This document shows positions 28,079 through 36,494 of a stretch of 64,000 bases of DNA, piece by piece (within the stretch, counting starts at the first letter, position 1; the number at the start of each line of letters is the position of its first letter). Position numbers and translations under genes: made by a program. The notes below the pieces were generated by a model. It made no database searches, was not told the DNA's origin, and saw nothing but the letters and a program-made list of their open reading frames with translations. Source of the DNA: an uncultured Lachnospiraceae bacterium (lineage in GTDB: Bacteria; Bacillota; Clostridia; Lachnospirales; Lachnospiraceae); the NCBI GenBank assembly GCA_937965795.1, contig CALCMD010000038.1, forward strand, positions 1 to 64,000, given 5' to 3'.

Positions 28079-29782
28079 TCAGCTCCCCGTCTCGATCAGA
28101 CGATACTCTTTCCCCTCCCACTGATAAGAAGCGATTTCTTTTCCGGTATCTTTGTACTTTTCAAACTCATCCGTCAGCACATAATACCGCTTTGCTTTGA
28201 TGTCCTCTTTGTCCGTGGAAAGCACCACTTTATCCAGATGATAGAAAACAGGCACCAGCGGCATGATTTTCTCATTTGGAATGTTCTCGGCCAGCACATA
28301 CAGCTTTTTCCCGGTATACAGTTCCGACAAGGTATCCGTCAATTCTTTTGCGTAGCGCTGGTTCGTCTCTTTCGCCGCCTCGTTATTCTGATGAATCTGC
28401 GTCAGATAAGGAGCCGCACCCCAGATTTCCGTGCCGATCAGCAGCGCGGCAAAGACGGGCAGCAGATATTTCTGATACTTTTCCCCGGCAAAATCGTAAA
28501 AGTACTGGTAAATCCATCCCACAAAGGGCATCAGAAACACAAACGCCGTTCCCATAAAATAAATCTTCCGCACATCGGTGTTCTCATACATATCAATAAA
28601 TCCATCCGGCAGAACATGCCACTGCTGCTTTACCAGCACCAGCCATGCAAAAACAACCGCCGCCGCCGGAAACAGATACGACGTCACAAGATTTATCCAG
28701 CGATGCTGAAACTTCGGCTTTTTATCAAACAGTACCACAACACCCAGAATCACAAACAGAACGCTGAAATAAATCACATACCTGCCCTTAATTTTCGTAA
28801 ACTCCGGATAATTGTACCAGGCTCTCCATGTATGCCGCGTCACCGCCACAAAAACCGCTCCTGCAAGCCCGCAGACCATGACCCAGAGCTGATTGTAAGC
28901 GCTGAAAAGTTTCCCGCGCTTCACGTCCAGCGCACGGATGGATTTAACCACCAGCCCCAGAATGGGCGCCGTCATCAGGGAAAAATAAAGCAGATAATAG
29001 CCGCCTGACGTCACCAGCCTGCTTAACGTAAGCTGTTCGGGATTCGTCTTTGACGCAATGCTGAAGCCCACGATTTTTTTCAGGCTGTACCCTCCTTGTA
29101 AGCCCTGATATACCCAGGGGGAATAAGCCAGGCAGAGGGCGGCGCAGATGAAAAAGCCCCTTCCCAGAATCACTCCGATGCTCTTTCCCAGCTCTTTCTG
29201 CTTCATAATCCAGACGAGCGCAAACACCGGAAGAATTACCAGCGTAATATGCCTGGTCATAAACATAAGTCCCAACGTCACTCCCAGCGCCAGATCGCCC
29301 GCGATCTCCCTTTTGTGCTTTGCAAGCGTCAGATAGATGGCCAGCAAAAGCATCGGGAACCACAGATTTTCACTCATCAGGCACATGGGCGTTACGTATT
29401 GGAAGGGAATCACCGCAGAAAACGCCGCACAGACGCCGCCTGGCTTTTTTCCCACATACAGCCTGCATATCATATAGGTAAACACCGGTACCAGAGAGGA
29501 ATACCCTGCATTGAGCACCTTCATCGCCGTATAGTAGTGCTCCCCAAACAGATAGGCAGGCATCAGCGCCAGCGGATAAAAAAGCGGATACTGTACACTG
29601 TGATAGCTCCCGTTTTTCAAAAGCAGCCTGCTCATCTTCTCATATTTAAATTCATCGAAAATCAGCGGCAGGCTTCTGTTTTCAATCACTACCAGGACTT
29701 TAAACAAAAACAGCAGAAGAAACAAAAGAAACGGTATCCAGAAATCTGCCTGTTCCATCATCTTTTTCTTATTCTTATCCAT
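28079..29782 (-). CDS. GT39/PMT-like multi-pass membrane glycosyltransferase
   Basis: This 567-residue protein has about 12 helices and a C-terminal soluble tail of about 90 residues. Its first outer loop has PLIFDEFKYEKMSRLL. The Asp-Glu pair in this position and the overall plan match GT-C (GT39/ArnT-like) enzymes, which use polyprenyl-phosphate sugars. It would act on the outer face of the membrane. The acceptor may be the surface glycan or a protein. It lies 30 bases after a similar protein (29813-31696), suggesting two side-chain sugars. Confidence 0.68.
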   Translation of the reverse strand: MDKNKKKMMEQADFWIPFLLFLLLFLFKVLVVIENRSLPLIFDEFKYEKMSRLLLKNGSYHSVQYPLFYPLALMPAYLFGEHYYTAMKVLNAGYSSLVPVFTYMICRLYVGKKPGGVCAAFSAVIPFQYVTPMCLMSENLWFPMLLLAIYLTLAKHKREIAGDLALGVTLGLMFMTRHITLVILPVFALVWIMKQKELGKSIGVILGRGFFICAALCLAYSPWVYQGLQGGYSLKKIVGFSIASKTNPEQLTLSRLVTSGGYYLLYFSLMTAPILGLVVKSIRALDVKRGKLFSAYNQLWVMVCGLAGAVFVAVTRHTWRAWYNYPEFTKIKGRYVIYFSVLFVILGVVVLFDKKPKFQHRWINLVTSYLFPAAAVVFAWLVLVKQQWHVLPDGFIDMYENTDVRKIYFMGTAFVFLMPFVGWIYQYFYDFAGEKYQKYLLPVFAALLIGTEIWGAAPYLTQIHQNNEAAKETNQRYAKELTDTLSELYTGKKLYVLAENIPNEKIMPLVPVFYHLDKVVLSTDKEDIKAKRYYVLTDEFEKYKDTGKEIASYQWEGKEYRLIETGS

Positions 29783-29812
29783 AGCTTCTCCTTCGCGTCC
29801 TCCATTCGGCGG

Positions 29813-31696
29813 CTACTCTGAAAATACCAGACCATAATCCTCCATCATGGAAATGTATTCCCCACCTTTCACATAAACGCATTCATCTTCGTCCAGCACA
29901 GCGTACTGATAACCTTCTTTTAACAGATTCTGATCCTTCTGTTTTGCGCAGAATACGATTGCCTTTTCTACGGAACCTTCCGGCTTTCCAGGAATCAATT
30001 TATGGCGGTTCAAAAGAAACTGATACGTATACAGGGGTTTCTGGGTCTGATTTTCCTTATATCCGGTTACGTACAGCTCTTCCGGGAGCTCACATCCTGC
30101 TTTTTCCATGTTAAGAATCAGTTCGCACCCCGCATCCGCTCTTGTGTGGTAGCGTTCTGCATAGGAGCCATCAAAATATACACCATTGTAAACATACTGG
30201 TAAACCACAAGTACAAGCAGAAGTGCCGCCGGAACCATCCGCCTGCCTTTGCACAAAGCGACAAACATCACCAGAAAGCTTATGCAGCATACCAGCACAC
30301 CTGCCAGATACACCATGCCCCGCATGGGATCGTCAAAGGACTTATGAAGTCCAAACGGCCAGTACACTTCAGATGCCACCATATTTTTCGTAATATGCGG
30401 CAAAACCAGACAGAGAAACAGCACCTGTATTCCGGCAAACACAGCGAACACGGCCGGAAGATATTTTTTCAGATACGTCCGATAGTGATACATGTACCCC
30501 AGCGCCGCCAGGAAAAACGGCCCCATATATGCCCCGTAATAGCGGAAATATGTGAATGCTTTATAACCATATGCCCTGGTTCCGTACGTATTGTTCAATA
30601 GCGCGTCCTGCACCCGAAACAGCCAGGTAATGCTCTGAGCCAGAATCGTCGCTCCAATGCACATCAGGAAAAACGTGCTTAAAACCAGAAGATATGGCTT
30701 GACTGCAAACTGTTCCGGGTTATCCACCACCGGGCGTTTCTTTTTGATAAAGATGTCCTTTCCGTTTTTACAGATGTAAATCATCAGCAAAGTAATGGCT
30801 ATCGCTGAAAACCCTCCGGTAAAAATAACGCTCGTGTGAACCTGCCCGATCACCGTGGCAAACCATCCCTGCCATGAAACGGGAGAAGTCAGAAGTTCGG
30901 CAGTCAGATTCAAATGTACCGCCGTGTTTTTCAGCTCCATCCCCTCCTGCCACAGCCACAGGGTCGTCTTTGACCAATAAACAAAGCGCCCTGCCAGCCA
31001 ATATCCGGCTACACCGGAAAGCAGCGCGGGAAGCTTTGCCACCAGCCATTTCTTATACAACAGAAAATATAAAATCACCAGAATCACCAGAGCGATCCAC
31101 AGTGTCTTTGCCCTGGTGTGAAGCGTCAGACTGTACGACAGAAGCAGCATCAGAACCACAGAATACACCGCCTTCATCCGGTAATCCGGCTTCTCTTTTC
31201 TGCTTTCGGAAACCAGCCTGCACAGCAGGAGCGCCACCAGCCAGGAAACCAGCACCAGCATATGCTCATTGTAGACCACCAGCGCCCTGTTTACCATGAG
31301 AAAGGCAGCCGCCAGGGACGCCAGATAAAGGTATGCCTTTTTCTGAACTCTCAAATATTTTCTTAAAATGTGATACGCAACAGGCGCTGCCAGACTCTGC
31401 AAAACCGCACAGAAAAGCAGACACGCGCGGTACAGCGCCTGCGGTTCGGAAATCATTCGGAAAAGCGGCGCCATCAGAATCGTCATGCCGCCTCCATAAT
31501 AATGTTTTCCGAACGCCGTTGCCTCCGTCCAGTCAAGCCCTGCCATATATGCGCCCGCCGACATGGTGGACATCTCGTCCATCGGCGTCCGGAGCGCTCC
31601 TCCCACTGTAAAAATCAGAATCACTCTCGGCAGCATAGCCAGCAGAAACAGAAGCAGCATATCCAGATATGGCCTGTATTTTTCCTTTCCTCTCAA
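29813..31696 (-). CDS. GT-C-like multi-pass membrane protein
   Basis: This 627-residue protein has about 13 helices, the motif TPMDEMSTMSAGAYMAG in its first outer loop, and a soluble C terminus. It resembles the neighbouring GT39-like protein in plan but is only distantly alike. The start is a TTG at 31696, with AGGAGG 7 bases upstream; this site lies within the stop region of the pyruvyl-transferase gene (stop at 31711). Longer in-frame starts would run deep into that gene. The proposed role is outer-face sugar transfer from a polyprenyl-phosphate donor. Confidence 0.65.
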   Translation of the reverse strand: MRGKEKYRPYLDMLLLFLLAMLPRVILIFTVGGALRTPMDEMSTMSAGAYMAGLDWTEATAFGKHYYGGGMTILMAPLFRMISEPQALYRACLLFCAVLQSLAAPVAYHILRKYLRVQKKAYLYLASLAAAFLMVNRALVVYNEHMLVLVSWLVALLLCRLVSESRKEKPDYRMKAVYSVVLMLLLSYSLTLHTRAKTLWIALVILVILYFLLYKKWLVAKLPALLSGVAGYWLAGRFVYWSKTTLWLWQEGMELKNTAVHLNLTAELLTSPVSWQGWFATVIGQVHTSVIFTGGFSAIAITLLMIYICKNGKDIFIKKKRPVVDNPEQFAVKPYLLVLSTFFLMCIGATILAQSITWLFRVQDALLNNTYGTRAYGYKAFTYFRYYGAYMGPFFLAALGYMYHYRTYLKKYLPAVFAVFAGIQVLFLCLVLPHITKNMVASEVYWPFGLHKSFDDPMRGMVYLAGVLVCCISFLVMFVALCKGRRMVPAALLLVLVVYQYVYNGVYFDGSYAERYHTRADAGCELILNMEKAGCELPEELYVTGYKENQTQKPLYTYQFLLNRHKLIPGKPEGSVEKAIVFCAKQKDQNLLKEGYQYAVLDEDECVYVKGGEYISMMEDYGLVFSE

Positions 31697-31710
31697 AATC
31701 CTTCCTCCTC

Positions 31711-32901
31711 TCACCGTCTCAAAAGCTTCTTCGCCAAAGGTTTGACTCTCTCCCGGACTGCATACTTTGCACTGGAAAGATTTCGGTTCAGAAAGCTTCC
31801 AAACCTGGCGCCTGCTCCCGGCTTTCTGCTCTTTCGCTCTCCCGCCAGCGCTTCGGCAAGCCATTTTCTGGAAAAAGCCCGCTGTTCTTCCAGAATGGCG
31901 TCCGCCTCCGTATAATCCACATCCGCCAGAAGGGATTCCTTCTTTAAAATCTCCCCGGCGTCCGCCACATAGCGCCCCGTCAGTCCCAGCGTTCCCAGAA
32001 GCGACTCAAATCTTGAAGTGCCCCTTCCCGGATTTCCAATGGCAATAAAAGGCTTATGAAACAGGATTGCCATGCAGGTTCCGTGAAAGGAGTCCGTAAT
32101 GACGAAATCACTGTTCTTAAAATAGTACAGCCAGTCCTCCACCTGTAAATTTTCAATGGTATTGTCAAGGTTCAGCTTCTCTTTATTTGCCGGAAATTTC
32201 TGATACCAGCCGTCCAGCATATTCACCAGCTTTTTCCCCTTTTTCTCAGCCACATAAAGCAGCGCCTCCCGTTTTCCGGGCGTCGGATCCAGGATGTAGG
32301 TTGCTATGAACGGCTCTGTCTCTTCTCTGTGGGATTCTTTTGTCAGATTTCCCAGTACCTGGGGCTCGCACATCAGCACCGGATCCAGCACGTGCGTGGC
32401 CTGCACGCCAAAGGTCTTTCGGCAGACGTCCACTCCCTCCGCTTCACGCACGGAAACCGCATCCATCCGGCGCATACAGCGCACTGCTTTCCTGGTAAAT
32501 TCCCGCGGCGCACGGAACGTACCGGAACCAAACGAGGTCGCATAAGCAATCTTCTTTTTCGTATCGTCCGCAAAATCCAGAAAATAGCTGTGCCCGAAAA
32601 TTTTTGTCACGCCATAATTCCAGATCTGATCGGACCCAAGTACAAACGTATCGCACATCTGATTCAGCTCCCCAATCTCCGAAACATGATAGGACTTGCT
32701 GATCTGATAATGTTCTCTGGCAAAGCGTATGGAATGACGTCCCTTCATTCTGCCGTCGTCCGGCTTTAATCTCGGCTGGTGCACCATCAGCACGCGATAT
32801 CCCAGAGATTCGATCGTCTGTTCCAACGCATAGTAAGTGGCGATGCTTCCATAATTGCACCCAAACCATACGCCCAATATTCCCACATCGTAATGTTCCA
32901 T
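31711..32901 (-). CDS. Polysaccharide pyruvyl transferase family protein
   Basis: This 396-residue protein has VGILGVWFGCNYGSIATYYA at the start and the family signature TDSFHGTCMAILFHKPFI at about 266-283. The GC-NYGS opening and SFHG motif match the PS_pyruv_trans family, whose known members add a ketal-linked pyruvate to a sugar using phosphoenolpyruvate. It is a close paralogue of the gene at 35223. It stands 11 bases after the Fe-S/FrhB-like gene at 32913, the same partnership that is fused into one chain at 24631. Transfer of groups other than pyruvate is possible, because the family is broad. Confidence 0.85.
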   Translation of the reverse strand: MEHYDVGILGVWFGCNYGSIATYYALEQTIESLGYRVLMVHQPRLKPDDGRMKGRHSIRFAREHYQISKSYHVSEIGELNQMCDTFVLGSDQIWNYGVTKIFGHSYFLDFADDTKKKIAYATSFGSGTFRAPREFTRKAVRCMRRMDAVSVREAEGVDVCRKTFGVQATHVLDPVLMCEPQVLGNLTKESHREETEPFIATYILDPTPGKREALLYVAEKKGKKLVNMLDGWYQKFPANKEKLNLDNTIENLQVEDWLYYFKNSDFVITDSFHGTCMAILFHKPFIAIGNPGRGTSRFESLLGTLGLTGRYVADAGEILKKESLLADVDYTEADAILEEQRAFSRKWLAEALAGERKSRKPGAGARFGSFLNRNLSSAKYAVRERVKPLAKKLLRR

Positions 32902-32912
32902 CCTTTTTCCCT

Positions 32913-34100
32913 CTATCCTCTAAGCTTCTTTGCAGTCTTTATCACTTTTTCCGGCAGCATCCGTTTCACCCACTGTCTCGCAGCAGCCTTTTTCGAAAAC
33001 TTCTGCCCGCTTGCCGTCTCCACGGCTTTCCGGAAGGACTGCTTTTTGTTTTCTTCAAAAAACTTTTCCCGCCCCTCCGGTATCCGAATCTTACTTCGGA
33101 ACCGGTTATGCTTCAGGGTAAACTCCAGAGGCACCGGCTCGCAGAATTTCAGGAGCGGGCGAATCTTTTTCCAGATCTTTTCTCCCTTTTCACTGTTTAG
33201 CAGTACCAGGGAAACGCCTTTGGCAGACGCAAAATCCGGATTGTATTTCTCCACATGCCAGAAATCGCCAAGCGTCAGATCTCCCTGCCGCGGCGCAGGG
33301 GCGAAGGTACATTCCCCGCAGGAGCTTCGCAGCATGAGCGAACTGTGAAAGGCCCTCTCATACGCATCATTCTCCCGGTTTCCGACCACTCTTTTCCCAT
33401 TTTTCAAGGTTGCGATGCAATGGTTGCAGTTATGCCCGAATTCCTTTGTCCGAAACTGAAAATCCGCCAGGTTCTTCCCATATGTTTCCGTCCGGTATTT
33501 CTGAAATACACCCGGCGACGGGACGCCGTGGCATACTACGTCAACGGTCAGCAGATTCTCATACTCCTTATTCAGAAATCCTTTCAGTCCTGCCACCTGG
33601 CAGGGAACACCGCCAAAAAGCACCTGTTTTCCTTCCTGCAAAAGCCCTTTGATCTCCCGGTAGACGGTCCCCACCCTGCTCTGCACATACTTGGAACCAC
33701 GCATTTTTTCCAGTTCCTCTACGGTACTTATGATTCTGTGTTCCGCTGAAAAATTTTCATCCAGCACAACGCCGCAGACACAGCCGCCCTGTTTCAGAAC
33801 CGCTTCCGCCAGAAGCGTGAAGATTCCGCCGGAGGAGCTTTTCATCCGTATCTCATCCTCTGCATAAGCCGCAAAGCATTCCGGCTCTTTCTTATTTTTA
33901 AATGCCGGCGTCAGCTCCGGACAGGTGCGCACGCATTTTCCGCAATGAATGCAGATTTCCTCGTTTACCTGCGGATAAAGAAAGCCGTTCTCATTTTCTT
34001 CCATCCCGATCGCGTTTACCGGACAGGAATTCAAACATGCCGCGCAGCCGCAGCACCGCTCTTTCGGCAAAATCCGAATATTTTTACCTTCCCTGGCCAT
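32913..34100 (-). CDS. Fe-S flavoprotein of the F420 hydrogenase/dehydrogenase beta subunit family
   Basis: This 395-residue protein starts with two [4Fe-4S] motifs (Cys 16-19-22-26 and Cys 50-53-56-60). An FrhB/FdhB-like region follows, with SSSGGIFTLLAEA, GVPCQVAGLKGFL, VCHGVPSPGVF and CGECTFAPAPRQGDLTLGDF. Family members bind flavin and pass electrons between Fe-S centres and a substrate or cofactor. F420 is not expected in this lineage, so the partner must differ. It lies between UDP-galactopyranose mutase and a pyruvyl-transferase-type gene. A role in supplying electrons for glycan tailoring, or for keeping the flavin of the mutase reduced, is inference. Confidence 0.85.
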   Translation of the reverse strand: MAREGKNIRILPKERCCGCAACLNSCPVNAIGMEENENGFLYPQVNEEICIHCGKCVRTCPELTPAFKNKKEPECFAAYAEDEIRMKSSSGGIFTLLAEAVLKQGGCVCGVVLDENFSAEHRIISTVEELEKMRGSKYVQSRVGTVYREIKGLLQEGKQVLFGGVPCQVAGLKGFLNKEYENLLTVDVVCHGVPSPGVFQKYRTETYGKNLADFQFRTKEFGHNCNHCIATLKNGKRVVGNRENDAYERAFHSSLMLRSSCGECTFAPAPRQGDLTLGDFWHVEKYNPDFASAKGVSLVLLNSEKGEKIWKKIRPLLKFCEPVPLEFTLKHNRFRSKIRIPEGREKFFEENKKQSFRKAVETASGQKFSKKAAARQWVKRMLPEKVIKTAKKLRG

Positions 34101-34112
34101 TTCTTTTCCTTT

Positions 34113-35213
34113 CTACGCCAATTCTTTCTTTACCAGCTTCAAAGCCGCTTCGATTACCTTATCCATATCGTAATATTTGTAATCGCCCAGGCGCCCGCCG
34201 AAGATCACCTTTTCTTCCCTGTCCGCCAGTGCGCGGTACTGCGCAAACAGTTCATTATTCTTCTCGTCATTGATTGGGTAATACGGCTCGATTCCCGGTT
34301 TCCATTCCGAAGAGTACTCCCTGGAAATGATCGTTACCGGCTGCTTTCCAAACTCAAAATGCTTATGCTCGATGATTCTCGTATACGGTACTTCCCTGTC
34401 CGTATAATTCACGACGGCATTTCCCTGATAATTCTCCATATCCAGCTTTTCCGTCTCAAAGCGCACCGTACGGTACTGGAGCGTTCCCAGCTTATAACCA
34501 TAAAACTCATCAATCATTCCGGTAAACAGCGTCTTATCCGCAACATCAGGATTTTCCTGAATGAAATCAAAATAATCCGTATTCAGTTTCACCGGAATGC
34601 CATCCAGCATCTTTTCCACAATCTTCGTATATCCGCCAATGGGGATTCCCTGATAACGGTCGTTGAAATAATTATTGTCATACATAAAACGGAATGGCAG
34701 ACGCTTAATGATAAATGCGGGAAGCTCCGTACACGGGCGTCCCCACTGTTTTTCGGTATAGCCCTTGATCAGCTTTTCATAAACATCTCTTCCCGCCAGA
34801 GACAGCGCCTGTTCCTCTAGATTCTTCGGCTCTGTAATATTCAGCTCCGCCCGCTGCTGTTCGATCTTTTCCTTCGCTTCCGCCGGAGTCCTGATGCCCC
34901 ACATCTTGCTGAACGTGTTCATATTAAACGGCAGATTATACAATTCATCCTGATATACTGCCACCGGAGAATTGATATAATGATTAAATTCCACGAACTG
35001 GTTCACATAATCCCACACCTCTTTGTTGCTGGTATGAAAAATGTGCGCGCCATACCGGTGAACACGAATGCCCTCCACATCCTCACAGTAAATATTTCCG
35101 GCGATATGATCTCTCTTATCAATGACAAGGCAGGTCTTTCCCGCCTTCTTCGCCTCATAAGCAAACACGGCTCCATAAAGCCCCGCTCCTACTACCAGAT
35201 AATCGTATTTCAT
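34113..35213 (-). CDS. glf: UDP-galactopyranose mutase
   Basis: This 366-residue flavoenzyme has family-standard length. It shows YLVVGAGLYGAVFAYEAKKA with the FAD-binding GxGxxG, VIDKRDHIAGNIY, HRYGAHIFHTSNKEVW and the C-terminal EKVIFGGRLGDYKYYDMD, all hallmarks of bacterial Glf. It interconverts UDP-galactopyranose and UDP-galactofuranose and works only when its FAD is reduced. The GlfT2-like transferase two genes upstream should use its product. This is firm evidence for galactofuranose in the surface glycan. Confidence 0.96.
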   Translation of the reverse strand: MKYDYLVVGAGLYGAVFAYEAKKAGKTCLVIDKRDHIAGNIYCEDVEGIRVHRYGAHIFHTSNKEVWDYVNQFVEFNHYINSPVAVYQDELYNLPFNMNTFSKMWGIRTPAEAKEKIEQQRAELNITEPKNLEEQALSLAGRDVYEKLIKGYTEKQWGRPCTELPAFIIKRLPFRFMYDNNYFNDRYQGIPIGGYTKIVEKMLDGIPVKLNTDYFDFIQENPDVADKTLFTGMIDEFYGYKLGTLQYRTVRFETEKLDMENYQGNAVVNYTDREVPYTRIIEHKHFEFGKQPVTIISREYSSEWKPGIEPYYPINDEKNNELFAQYRALADREEKVIFGGRLGDYKYYDMDKVIEAALKLVKKELA

Positions 35214-35222
35214 ATTGACCTC

Positions 35223-36494
35223 CTATTTTTCTTTTCGGAATATCTTCCGATACATCCGTTTCATCCCACGGTAACCCTTTGCCGCAAGATCATGCAGCGG
35301 TCGCTTCGGGGCCGTATATTGATTTCCCTTTTCTCCCACTGGCAGCACAGGTGCTCTTAACGCCTCCTCAAGCCACTCCAGGGAACGCTTTTTCTCACGC
35401 TCCAGAATCTGACCGATCTTTTCATAATCCGGCTCCTCCAGCAGTTCCTCCCGCCTTTGTATTTCAAGAGGGTCTTTCACAAACCGGTCTCTGACGCCAA
35501 ATACTTTTCCCAGCGATTCAAACCTTGAAATCCCCCTCCCCTCATTTTCGATACAGACAAAGGGTTTCTCATTCAGAATCGCAAAGCTTGCCCCGTGGCA
35601 GGAATCTGTAAGCAGATACCTGCAATTTTCGATATAGTATAACCAATCCTCCACCTGTAGATTCTCCGCCACAGGAGACAGATCTGCCTTTTTCTTATTT
35701 TCCTCAAAATTCGCCATCGTCCCGTCCAGCAAAACGACCAGCGGCAGTCCAAGCCTTTCGGACAAATATTCGGCCGCCGCTTTCTTTTCCGGATTTCCAT
35801 CCAGAAGATAGACGGCAATATAATCGCCTTTCACCAACGGATGGCGTGCGGCCTCTGACTTTTCGGCCAGCTCTTCGTAAATTCCCCTCTCCATAAGGAA
35901 CACCGGGTCCAGCACACGGGTCGCCTGCAAGCCGAACGTACGGTTTACCACCCCGACTGCGTCCTCCTCCCGCACGGAAATCCGGTCAAACTTTTCCAGA
36001 TACTTCCTGGTAACGGCGATCTCTTCCTCCGGTGCGAAAAAGCCCGGATGTCCAAAAGATGCGGCATAGGAAATCCTGCGCTTATCATCCTCCAGAAAAT
36101 TAAAGAAAAGCCCTCCTCTGTAATGGCGGCTGATGCCATAATTCCATACCTGATCAGAGCCTATCACAAAAGTGTCCGCATATGGATTTAGCTCCCGCAT
36201 TTCACGGAAGCCAAAAACAGGCGTAATCGCCTCGTAATGTTCTTTTGCAAATCTTCTGCCATGAGAATGATAAATGGGCGCGTCCGGCTGAAATCCCGGA
36301 CGGTCAATCATCGTGACCGAATATCCCATCCCCTTTATGGCCCGGTACAGGGCGTAATAGGTCATGATGCTGCCGTAATTCCAGCTCCACCATAACCCAA
36401 AAACCGCCACATCTTTTTTCTCTGTCTGCTTATCCAAAGTTTCCTGCTCCTCCAAAGTTTTCTTCTCTTCTAAAGCCTCCTGCTTATAACTCAA
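35223..36494 (-). CDS. Polysaccharide pyruvyl transferase family protein
   Basis: This 423-residue paralogue of the 31711 gene has VAVFGLWWSWNYGSIMTYYA and the signature TDSCHGASFAILNEKPFVCI. It differs by an extra N terminus of about 28 residues rich in Glu, Lys and Leu. The TTG start at 36494 has GGAGA 7 bases upstream and overlaps the stop of the GlfT2-like gene by 11 bases. With glf and GlfT2-like neighbours it may modify a galactose residue; pyruvylated galactofuranose is a possible product but is not proven by sequence. Confidence 0.84.
   Translation of the reverse strand: MSYKQEALEEKKTLEEQETLDKQTEKKDVAVFGLWWSWNYGSIMTYYALYRAIKGMGYSVTMIDRPGFQPDAPIYHSHGRRFAKEHYEAITPVFGFREMRELNPYADTFVIGSDQVWNYGISRHYRGGLFFNFLEDDKRRISYAASFGHPGFFAPEEEIAVTRKYLEKFDRISVREEDAVGVVNRTFGLQATRVLDPVFLMERGIYEELAEKSEAARHPLVKGDYIAVYLLDGNPEKKAAAEYLSERLGLPLVVLLDGTMANFEENKKKADLSPVAENLQVEDWLYYIENCRYLLTDSCHGASFAILNEKPFVCIENEGRGISRFESLGKVFGVRDRFVKDPLEIQRREELLEEPDYEKIGQILEREKKRSLEWLEEALRAPVLPVGEKGNQYTAPKRPLHDLAAKGYRGMKRMYRKIFRKEK

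Noticed and set aside
24631..34100. F420-hydrogenase-like domains as evidence for methanogen-type metabolism.
   Set aside because: There are no hydrogenase or F420 genes around them. They are embedded in a polysaccharide operon, and similar FrhB-like proteins are known in Firmicute and Bacteroidetes glycan loci.
33945..34820. A 291-residue plus-strand frame opposite glf.
   Set aside because: It is antisense to a gene with complete family motifs, and its composition is that of a shadow frame.
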